Assembly (NCBI GenBank): GCA_964523405.1
Contig: CAZGAQ010000056.1
Location: 1-20,320, forward strand
Origin: CAZGAQ01 sp964523405
GTDB lineage: Bacteria; Planctomycetota; Phycisphaerae; UBA1845; Fen-1342
Length of the DNA stretch: 20,320 nt
Direction of reading: 5' to 3'
In this document: positions 15,145 to 20,320 of the stretch, in pieces
Numbering within the stretch: the first letter of the stretch is position 1
Layout: the number at the start of each line of letters is the position of its first letter
The notes under the pieces: generated by a model
What the model was told of the DNA's origin: nothing
Seen by the model: the letters and a program-made list of their open reading frames with translations, nothing else
Database searches by the model: none
Made by a program: the position numbers and the translations under genes

Positions 15145-15152
15145 GCGCAAGC
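15121..15152. repeat. 10-bp hairpin competing with the 18-bp inverted repeat
   Basis: GCTTGCGCGC (15121-15130) and GCGCGCAAGC (15143-15152) are exact complements with a 12-nt loop. The stem uses part of the same right arm as the long inverted repeat, so the two structures exclude each other. Confidence 0.65.
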
Positions 15153-15175
15153 TACGTTATTGGGCGTTACCAGCG

Positions 15176-15216
15176 GTTCCTCCGCCGCCCTGCGGGCCGT
15201 CTTGGGCGGCGGGAAC
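15176..15216. repeat. Bulged GC hairpin
   Basis: CCGCCGCCC (15182-15190) pairs with GGGCGGCGG (15204-15212), and GTTC (15176-15179) with GAAC (15213-15216), leaving a 2-nt bulge (15180-15181) and a 13-nt loop. Confidence 0.55.
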
Positions 15217-15242
15217 AGCGCCCATTGGGGACTGACGTTATT

Positions 15243-15278
15243 TCGTCGGTCCGACCTGTCCGGTCGGTCGGGCGACGA
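15243..15278. repeat. Two-step hairpin
   Basis: CCGACC (15251-15256) pairs with GGTCGG (15262-15267) around a 5-nt loop, and the outer TCGTCG (15243-15248) pairs with CGACGA (15273-15278), with an asymmetric internal loop. Confidence 0.5.
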
Positions 15279-15397
15279 CGGGCGGACGCAGCCCGGGGCA
15301 AGACGCCCGCCGCCGAGTAGTGCTGCCGTACCGCCCGCGTCAGCCGTGCGTGCCCGCAGACGCCACAAATGCCCGGGCGTCAGAAAGCGAGTGTCCT

Positions 15398-16039
15398 ATG
15401 AGCGCTGCATCAACGCCAGTCGAACAGCCCTGCCGCGTGTGCGGGGCGCCCACGACCTCCAAGATCGGCATCTGTACCCGCACTGCGAACTGCCGCAACG
15501 AGGCGGTTTGCTTTCGCAAGGGCTACACGACACGGCTGCGCTGCGCGGGGTGCGGCGGGCCGATGCGATCGCACTGCAAGTGGCGGTTCTGCATGCGCAA
15601 TCCGCAGTGCCGGTCGCTGCGCAACGCTGAGATGCGGCGTGTGGACGGCGCGCGCTTCAAGGCGACCGGCCGGCGGTCGCGCGAGAGACACGCGCAGGAG
15701 TATCGCGATCGCAACCTGGTGCGCCGCCGCCTGCGCGGCATCGGCCCCCTCCGCCGCGGCCGCCATAACCCGCAATGGGCCGGCGGGCGAATCGTGTTCT
15801 GTGACATCTGCGGGCAATGCGCCGGCTGGCGCGCTCCACGCAACCTGCGGCGACGGCGGCGTTTCTATTGCCCGGAGCATGCCCGCGGCAAGTCCGGGCG
15901 CACCGTGACCTGCTGTGTATGCGGAAAGTCGGCCGGTTGGCGCCGGCCGGGCCGAATCCGCCGAACCAAGCGTTTCTTTTGTCAGGAGCATCAAGGTGAA
16001 AAGAGGAACTTCCGTGGTCAATCCGAACGTGCTGTTTGA
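15398..16039 (+). CDS. Cysteine-rich protein with duplicated zinc modules, unknown function
   Basis: 213 aa, very basic; ATG at 15398 with a weak ribosome site. Four zinc-like modules are visible. N-terminal pair: C12/C15/C26/C32/C38 and C49/C52/C60/C65/C71, each beginning CxxCG. C-terminal pair: residues 133-165 and 170-202 are direct repeats with 17 of 33 identical positions, pattern V-x-C-x2-C-G-x2-AGWR-x-P, then RR-x2-RF-x-C-x-EH-x3-K (ligands C135, C138, C158, H161 and C172, C175, C195, H198). An arginine-rich linker (residues 85-125) joins the pairs. I do not recognise a named family; a nucleic-acid binding role, or degenerate HNH/treble-clef ancestry, is plausible. It follows the structured region and overlaps the next gene by 44 bp, so the two are probably co-translated. 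Confidence 0.72.
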   Translation: MSAASTPVEQPCRVCGAPTTSKIGICTRTANCRNEAVCFRKGYTTRLRCAGCGGPMRSHCKWRFCMRNPQCRSLRNAEMRRVDGARFKATGRRSRERHAQEYRDRNLVRRRLRGIGPLRRGRHNPQWAGGRIVFCDICGQCAGWRAPRNLRRRRRFYCPEHARGKSGRTVTCCVCGKSAGWRRPGRIRRTKRFFCQEHQGEKRNFRGQSERAV

Positions 16040-16598
16040 TGAGTGTCTGAAGCTGACCGCGACCGCCCAGCGCTGTGCTGTCGTGGCGCTGCGAAATCGC
16101 GAGCGTGTGCGTCAGGCGCTGTACCGGGCGGCGGTCGCATACCAGCGTCTCGCGCGGGATCACCACGCCTGGTTCCTGGCCCAGGCGAAGAGCGTCGGCG
16201 GCGTGGACGCCCTGCTCGAGGGGTGGTTCAAGCCGCTCGCCTACTTCGGAGAGGACTGGCGCGACCTGCTGCGCGACGTGGCCGCGGGCATGACCGAGCG
16301 GGAGTACCTGGCCTCCACGGCCGGCAGTTACCTGCGCCGGCGCAAGGTCGCCAGCCTGGTCAGCGACGGGACGGCTGTGGCGCCGTTGCCGGTGGTGCCC
16401 GAACCCGCGCTGCCACCGGAACAGCGTGTCGTGCTTCTGGAGGAACAGAACGAACTACTGCGCACGCAACTGACGGCTTCCCGAAACGAAGCGGCCGAAC
16501 TCCGCCGGATTGCGGCTCGCCAGGAACGGCGCATCGCGGAGCTCGAGTCGGTCCTAAACAAGATCGAGAAGGCCACGGTGCGCCTGAAGGCCGGCTAA
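15996..16598 (+). CDS. Hypothetical protein with C-terminal coiled coil
   Basis: 200 aa from a GTG at 15996 (AGGAG 7 nt upstream at 15984-15988); a GTG at 16014 with AGAGGA before it is an equally plausible start. The N-terminal half is helical (LFDECLKLTATAQRCAV, then AAVAYQRLARDHHAWFLAQA). It holds a segment rich in aromatic residues (LLEGWFKPLAYFGEDWRDLL, about 75-94). After a proline-rich linker (about 132-142), a heptad-like coiled coil spans about 145-195 (VVLLEEQNELLRTQLTASRN onward, then RIAELESVLNKIEKATVRLK). No enzyme motif is seen. The overlap with the zinc-module gene suggests the two proteins work together. The function is unknown; a scaffold or adaptor role is only a guess. Confidence 0.68.
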   Translation: MKRGTSVVNPNVLFDECLKLTATAQRCAVVALRNRERVRQALYRAAVAYQRLARDHHAWFLAQAKSVGGVDALLEGWFKPLAYFGEDWRDLLRDVAAGMTEREYLASTAGSYLRRRKVASLVSDGTAVAPLPVVPEPALPPEQRVVLLEEQNELLRTQLTASRNEAAELRRIAARQERRIAELESVLNKIEKATVRLKAG

Positions 16599-16663
16599 TC
16601 GCCCCTGTCCGGCCCACCAACTGGCACCAATGGGGCCGCCGTGGGCGACGCGGGTAGGCCGAC

Positions 16664-16679
16664 TGGTACGTGGGTACCA
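16664..16679. repeat. Small hairpin in the gap before the methyltransferase gene
   Basis: TGGTAC (16664-16669) and GTACCA (16674-16679) pair around a 4-nt loop. The surrounding gap 16599-16780 shows no other clear feature apart from the strong AAGGAGGT ribosome site at 16767-16774. Confidence 0.35.
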
Positions 16680-16780
16680 CCCGGCCGTGACGCGACGCCC
16701 CGTGGGCAAACGTCGCGGTCTGGGGGCCAAGCGGGTGGCGGCGTAGGCGAGGCGAGAACGCGAGACAAGGAGGTCGAAGG

Positions 16781-18145
16781 ATGCTGAACGTCGAACTGCG
16801 GCCGGTGGCCGAGATCAAGCCGTACGACAAGAACCCCCGGGACAATGACGCGGCCGTGGATGCTGTGGCCGAGTCGATCCGGCGGTTCGGCTTCCGCCAG
16901 CCGATCGTCGTGGACGAGGCCGGCGTCATCGTCTGTGGGCACACGCGGTGGAAGGCCGCCCAGAAGCTCGGGCTGGCCGAGGTGCCCGTCCACGTGGCTC
17001 GCGACCTGACACCCGAGCAAATCCGCGCCTACCGCATCGCGGACAACAAGACGGCCGAACTGGCCGAGTGGAACGCGGAATTGCTGCCGATCGAGCTGGC
17101 CGAGCTGCAGGGCGCCGGCATCGACTGGTCGCTGCTGGGCTTTGACGTGGACGAGCTGGCCAAGCTACTCGACCCCGGCGTTCAGGCCGGCCTGACCGAT
17201 CCGGACGAGGTGCCGGCGCCGCCCGATGAGGCGGTCACCAAGCCGGGCGACTTGTGGGTGCTCGGGGAGCACCGCTTGCTGTGTGGTGACAGCAGCAAGC
17301 CCGAGGACGTGGACCGGTTGCTCGGCGCGCAACCGATTCACCTGGTGAACACCGATCCGCCGTACAACGTGAAGGTCGAGCCGCGCAGCAACAATGCGAT
17401 CGCGGCGGGATTGTCGTCGTTCCAGGCAACGGAGGCGGCGCGGCGCGACGGGCACATGACGCACCACCAGGGCTTTGACCTGGCCCGGCGGCCGACCGTG
17501 GCCAACGCCACCCACAAGAAACTCCGCCCCAAGGACCGGCCGCTCGCGAACGACTTCGTGTCGGATGAGGAGTTCGACCGGCTGCTGCACGCGTGGTTCG
17601 GCAACATCGCGCGCGTGCTGCTGCCCGGGCGCGCCGCCTACATCTGGGGCGGGTACGCGAACTGCGCCAACTACCCACCGGTGCTCAAGGCCTGCGGGCT
17701 CTACTTCTCGCAGGCGATCATCTGGGACAAGCAGCATCCCGTGCTGACCCGCAAGGACTTCATGGGTGCGCACGAATGGTGCTTCTATACGTGGCGCGAG
17801 GGTGCGGCGCATGTGTTCCTGGGGCCGAACAACGCGACCGATCTCTGGCACGTCAAGAAAGTGAATCCACAGTCAATGCGGCATTTAACCGAAAAGCCGG
17901 TGGAACTCGCCGTCCGCGCGATCCAGTACTCATCGCGTACCGGCGAGAACGTCCTCGACCTGTTCGGCGGCAGCGGCTCGACCCTGATCGCCGCGGAGCA
18001 GACGGACCGCCACGCGCTCCTGATGGAACTCGACCCCCTGTACTGCGACGTCATCGTCGAGCGGTGGGAGAAGTTCACGGGGCGTAGCGCCGAACGCCAA
18101 TCTGTCACTGCCGGCGGTCTGCAACACGGTGAACCGGCTGACTAA
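16781..18145 (+). CDS. ParB-domain / DNA methyltransferase fusion
   Basis: 454 aa; an almost perfect Shine-Dalgarno AAGGAGGT lies 6 nt before the ATG, predicting high expression. Residues 1-115 are a ParB N-terminal-like domain (LRPVAEIKPYDKNPRDND, GFRQPIVVDE, CGHTRWKAAQKLG at about 52-64). From about 155 a site-specific DNA methyltransferase follows: LVNTDPPYNVKV (DPPY at 192-195, the catalytic motif IV) and, after a variable region, VLDLFGGSGSTLIAAEQTD (FGGSGST at 395-401, SAM-binding motif I). DPPY before the FxGxG motif is the beta-type order, pointing to N6-adenine (or N4-cytosine) methylation. ParB-methylase fusions are common orphan methyltransferases of phages and integrative elements; they protect or mark element DNA. 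The stop overlaps the stop of the convergent nuclease-like gene. Confidence 0.92.
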   Translation: MLNVELRPVAEIKPYDKNPRDNDAAVDAVAESIRRFGFRQPIVVDEAGVIVCGHTRWKAAQKLGLAEVPVHVARDLTPEQIRAYRIADNKTAELAEWNAELLPIELAELQGAGIDWSLLGFDVDELAKLLDPGVQAGLTDPDEVPAPPDEAVTKPGDLWVLGEHRLLCGDSSKPEDVDRLLGAQPIHLVNTDPPYNVKVEPRSNNAIAAGLSSFQATEAARRDGHMTHHQGFDLARRPTVANATHKKLRPKDRPLANDFVSDEEFDRLLHAWFGNIARVLLPGRAAYIWGGYANCANYPPVLKACGLYFSQAIIWDKQHPVLTRKDFMGAHEWCFYTWREGAAHVFLGPNNATDLWHVKKVNPQSMRHLTEKPVELAVRAIQYSSRTGENVLDLFGGSGSTLIAAEQTDRHALLMELDPLYCDVIVERWEKFTGRSAERQSVTAGGLQHGEPAD

Positions 18146-18630
18146 GGCTGACCATGACCAATGCGATCCCAACGTTCGCGAAACACGTCCGTGGCGTACT
18201 GCTTCGGCTGAAGCCAGAACGACACCTTCCCGTTCTTCTCGCGGCGGTGCGCGGCGTCGCGCACCTCATCGGGCTTCAGCACGAAGCACTGCGGTCTGTC
18301 CGAGTTAGCGGCCGCCACGATGATCCAGTAATCCCCCATGATCTTGCCGAGATCGTTGCCCAGGGGGACCGGATTGAGTTTGCTCAGGGACTTCACCTGG
18401 ATGGTGACAATGCGTTTGCCGTCCATGCTGAAGCAGATGACGTCGATCCCGCGCGCGTTGCGGGTGGTCGGCATCGCGTTCCAGCCCAGACGCGACAATC
18501 GGTAGCTCGCATAGAACAGGCCGATGTTGCCGACGATTTGCACAGGTGGGGCAGGGGACGGCACGGCGCTCGGAACAGCGGGAACTTCCGAGCTCAACTT
18601 GAGCGCCGGTACGTCAGCTGGGGCATGCAT
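18142..18630 (-). CDS. PD-(D/E)XK-like putative endonuclease
   Basis: 162 aa, GAGGAGG about 6 nt before the ATG at 18630. After a proline/alanine-rich N-terminus (1-30), the core reads GNIGLFYASYRLSRLGWNA, then ARGIDVICF (D63) and IVTIQVKSLSK (Q78, K80). The layout 'helix, long-L-x-x-x-G-W, D, IQVK' is that of the small PDDEXK endonuclease-like family. Q instead of E in the xQxK position occurs in active members. A glutamate usually found in the first helix is not evident (NIGLFYA here), so activity is uncertain. It converges on the methyltransferase gene and shares stop-codon bases with it. It could be a restriction partner of the methyltransferase, or an unrelated cargo gene. Confidence 0.68.
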   Translation of the reverse strand: MHAPADVPALKLSSEVPAVPSAVPSPAPPVQIVGNIGLFYASYRLSRLGWNAMPTTRNARGIDVICFSMDGKRIVTIQVKSLSKLNPVPLGNDLGKIMGDYWIIVAAANSDRPQCFVLKPDEVRDAAHRREKNGKVSFWLQPKQYATDVFRERWDRIGHGQP

Positions 18631-18841
18631 ACTCGACCTCCTCGGTCGCTGTTCGGATATGTGAATCGCCCGGTTGCGCGACTCATGAGTCTACCGACTC
18701 CGCTGCGAGAGCGACACCGGATGCCACGCTGGGTATCCAGCGAGCTCACGACGACCACGCACCCCGTGTTCTCGTCTCTGTCCGCGGGTCGGAGGTCACG
18801 GTACACTGACATCGGTCACCAAGATAAGCCGGGAGACATTC

Positions 18842-19438
18842 ATGGGGACGCTTGTCACCGTCGTTGTCGCTCTTGCGTTGCTGGCCGCTGTCGTGTTCAT
18901 CCTCAAGCATCGGGGGCAAGGTCAGCGCTCGGCCGCCGGCGCGGCAACGTTGCCCTACCGGCCGAAAGACGCGTTGCTTTCCAAAGCGGAACACTCGTTC
19001 TTTCAAGTTCTCGAACACGCGCTCGATCCGGCGGGACGGGTCTTTGTGAAGGTGCGGCTGCTCGATCTGGTCTGGATTCCCCGCGACGCCAGCAGCCTGC
19101 AAACGCACCGCAATCGTGTCATGTCGAAGCACGTCGACTTTGTGCTGTGCAGCCGCGATGGCTTGCGGCCCATGTTGGTGATCGAGCTGGACGATGCCTC
19201 GCACCACCGCGAAGACCGCGCCGCGCGCGACTCGTTCGTGGACCAGGTACTGAAGTCCGCGGGCATTCCCATCCTGCATGTGCCAGCGCAGCGGTCCTAC
19301 GTCGTCGCGGAACTTATGGCCCAGATTCGGGCACTTGTCACCCCGCCCGCACCGCCCGTAGCGCAGCAGGTCGCGACCGCCGCAACGGGCTCGAAGCCCC
19401 TGCAGCCCCAACCAGAGCAACGCGCCAGCCACGGCTAG
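18842..19438 (+). CDS. DUF2726 protein with N-terminal membrane anchor
   Basis: 198 aa; GGGAG 7 nt before the ATG. Residues 4-22 are a hydrophobic transmembrane segment or signal anchor (LVTVVVALALLAAVVFIL), followed by positive charges (KHRGQGQR), predicting a cytoplasmic C-terminus. The DUF2726 core follows: LSKAEHSFFQVLEHAL (46-61), KVRLLDLVWIP, SKHVDFVLCS (95-104) and MLVIELDDASHHREDRAARD (111-130), then FVDQVLKSAGIPILHVP. D99, E115 and D117 sit where PD-(D/E)XK/Vsr-like folds place acidic residues; activity is not established for the family. It is transcribed divergently from the nuclease-like gene across a 211-bp gap (18631-18841) in which I see no clear promoter. The stop shares CTAG with the convergent 59-aa gene. 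Confidence 0.85.
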   Translation: MGTLVTVVVALALLAAVVFILKHRGQGQRSAAGAATLPYRPKDALLSKAEHSFFQVLEHALDPAGRVFVKVRLLDLVWIPRDASSLQTHRNRVMSKHVDFVLCSRDGLRPMLVIELDDASHHREDRAARDSFVDQVLKSAGIPILHVPAQRSYVVAELMAQIRALVTPPAPPVAQQVATAATGSKPLQPQPEQRASHG

Positions 19439-19614
19439 GGCGTTGGAGCAGCAACAGATTCGCAGCGCTCGTCCGGGATTGGCGGGGTGGCCTGGGCGAC
19501 CGCGTGCCCGAGCGCGTCCCACTCCTCAGCCGTCAGCATCTGGTCCTCGCGTGCGGCGAGGACTGCCTGCGCGACACTGAGCGCCGCGCGCAGGCGATCC
19601 AGTTCGCTGGTCAT
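19435..19614 (-). CDS. Small 59-aa protein downstream of the HARE-domain gene
   Basis: The frame starts with an ATG at 19614, 3 nt after the stop of the HARE-domain gene, with AGGAG about 9 nt upstream. The product starts MTSELDRLRAALSVAQAVLA, continues AREDQMLTAEEWDALGHAVA and ends at a TAG. It is helical, acidic and amphipathic, without cysteines or a membrane segment. The close coupling supports a real gene expressed with its upstream partner. The stop codon lies inside the CTAG shared with the DUF2726 gene. No family recognised; it might bind the upstream protein, but nothing in the sequence proves that. Confidence 0.55.
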   Translation of the reverse strand: MTSELDRLRAALSVAQAVLAAREDQMLTAEEWDALGHAVAQATPPIPDERCESVAAPTP

Positions 19615-19617
19615 GGC

Positions 19618-20247
19618 TCAGGCTCCTGCCGCGGCCGCGCCGCTGAACTCGAACTGCCCCCGTTCGACTTTGCGGAACCGCGCGCCGTCGCCCTTGGTGG
19701 TGATCTCGCGCAGGATCGCGGCGTAGAGCGTGGCCTCGGGGGTCTTGCCGTTGGGGCTGGACCAGAGGCCGCGCGTAGCCATCGCAACGATCAGTTCCTT
19801 GGTCCGCATGGGTTGGCCGGCGTCTTGCAGGACCTGGGCCGCGGCGTCCAGGGCGCTGACGCGCTTCGGCCTCGGCTCGGCCGGCTGCTTGGCGCGCCGC
19901 TTCGCGGCGGACTTCGTGGCCACGGGCCCGCTTGCCGCCTCGGGCAGGGGCTGGCCCGTCACGATTTCGACGGTCGGGTTTATTTCGGGCCGCGGCGCAT
20001 CGGCCGGGCTCGGTTCGTCAGGTACCACAGCCGCCTTGCGCTTGGCGAGGGCCGCCTTGGCCGCACGGGCCACCTTGGCGTTGCACCGCAGGCGCTGGGC
20101 GCTCTTGATGCGGATGCGCTTGCCGGTCGCGGTGTTCGTCGCGTTCCAGCCGCCGTGGCTGTTCATGCTGTCGATCCGCACGGTCACCACGCGGTCGCTC
20201 ACCTTGGCACGGTAGCACTGCCCGATCTTGATCTCGTCCTTCCTCAT
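19618..20247 (-). CDS. HARE-type winged-helix protein
   Basis: 209 aa; AAAGGA upstream of the ATG. The N-terminal domain (1-55) is small and beta-rich: IKIGQCYRAKVSDRVVTVRI, then GGWNATNTATGKRIRIKSAQ. A low-complexity, lysine/alanine/proline linker follows (56-128). The C-terminal 130-201 is a HARE-HTH-like winged helix: SALDAAAQVLQDAGQPMRTK, ELIVAMATRGLWSSPNGKTP, ATLYAAILREI, and FRKVERGQFEF. HARE domains are thought to read DNA modification or link chromatin and restriction functions; in bacteria they occur in restriction and regulatory proteins. I recall similar two-domain proteins in Planctomycetota. It is first of a two-gene minus-strand unit. With a methyltransferase in the same element, sensing of methylated DNA is a testable idea. 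Confidence 0.8.
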   Translation of the reverse strand: MRKDEIKIGQCYRAKVSDRVVTVRIDSMNSHGGWNATNTATGKRIRIKSAQRLRCNAKVARAAKAALAKRKAAVVPDEPSPADAPRPEINPTVEIVTGQPLPEAASGPVATKSAAKRRAKQPAEPRPKRVSALDAAAQVLQDAGQPMRTKELIVAMATRGLWSSPNGKTPEATLYAAILREITTKGDGARFRKVERGQFEFSGAAAAGA

Positions 20248-20275
20248 GGCTGGTCCTTTCTCGTTGCCTCGTCAG

Positions 20276-20315
20276 GCCCGGGTCTCACGCGCCCGGGCGA
20301 CCCGCCGCGGCGGGT
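20276..20315. repeat. Two adjacent GC hairpins at the right edge
   Basis: GCCCGGG (20276-20282) pairs with CCCGGGC (20292-20298) around a 9-nt loop, followed by the 16-bp perfect palindrome ACCCGCCGCGGCGGGT (20300-20315), then TT. They lie upstream of the HARE gene and could terminate transcription entering from the right on the opposite strand, or frame a promoter region. Confidence 0.45.
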
Positions 20316-20320
20316 TTCGG

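Larger units (their letters stand above)
15031..15397. other. Highly structured 367-bp region after the primase: candidate origin or structured RNA
   Basis: No convincing gene. It contains an 18-bp perfect inverted repeat made of alternating pyrimidine-purine tracts, with hairpins nested inside it, a competing 10-bp hairpin, and further hairpins at 15176-15216 and 15243-15278. C-runs flank the only A/T-rich spot of the first part (CCCCCCTTATACCCCCC, 15065-15081). A motif ACGTTATT occurs twice, near 15154 and 15235. The position right behind a primase-helicase suggests a replication origin, but a structured leader RNA for the following gene is equally compatible. A 97-codon frame (15027-15320) is open here but is arginine- and alanine-rich and without family character. 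Confidence 0.6.

Noticed and set aside
15027..15320. 97-codon frame starting at the ATGA overlap with the primase stop
   Set aside because: The ATGA junction is tempting, but the product is an arginine/alanine-rich string generated by palindromic GC repeats, without a recognisable fold. Kept only as an alternative explanation of the structured region.
18746..19522. 258-codon minus-strand frame opposite the DUF2726 gene
   Set aside because: The plus-strand DUF2726 motifs and ribosome site are convincing; the antisense product has no features.

Overview
This is a GC-rich bacterial window with dense coding, short intergenic gaps and strong Shine-Dalgarno sites. I saw no rRNA or tRNA gene, no CRISPR array, no integrase or transposase, and no phage structural gene. 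The host is uncertain. The HARE-type winged-helix protein at the right end and the small duplicated YezD/DUF2292-like protein recall proteins I associate with Planctomycetota, but that is recollection, not a search.

Left part (1-5125, minus strand): the front of a type I-C CRISPR-Cas operon reading leftwards, cas3 - cas5c - cas8c - cas7. Genes overlap or abut, and cas7 runs off the left edge. HD-nuclease and helicase motifs of Cas3 and the Y, K and H processing residues of Cas5c are present, so interference looks functional. cas4, cas1, cas2 and any array would lie beyond base 1.

Control region (5126-6825): an approximately 500-bp divergent intergenic region holds a candidate cas promoter (minus) and a consensus-like sigma70 promoter (plus) with palindromes. 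It is followed by an XRE-family regulator translationally coupled to an ImmA/IrrE-type metallopeptidase, the classic repressor/anti-repressor arrangement of prophages and integrative elements.

Mobile-element replication and recombination module (6825-15030, mainly plus): duplicated DUF2292-like protein, small sigma70-family factor, Sak4-like RecA-fold ATPase, DUF669 (putative SSB-like) protein, RusA-like resolvase, ParB-like HTH protein, superfamily 2 helicase with a zinc knuckle and an SSB-like C-terminal tip, and an AEP primase-polymerase fused to a RecA-like ATPase. A PGN_0703-type PD-(D/E)XK nuclease is wedged in antisense between helicase and primase.

Right part (15031-20320): a 367-bp, extremely palindromic non-coding stretch directly after the primase (candidate origin or structured RNA); a protein with duplicated zinc modules overlapping a coiled-coil protein; a ParB-DNA methyltransferase fusion; a convergent PD-(D/E)XK-like protein; a membrane-anchored DUF2726 protein; and a minus-strand pair consisting of a 59-aa protein and a HARE-domain protein.

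Together, 5461-20320 reads as the early (regulation, replication, recombination, modification) half of a prophage or integrative element lying against, or carrying, a type I-C CRISPR-Cas locus. The most distinctive signals are the nested-palindrome/Z-DNA-like region at 15031-15397, the three convergent gene pairs that share stop-codon bases, the 25-bp palindrome inside the ParB-like gene, the SSB-like tip on the helicase, and the duplicated zinc-module protein.
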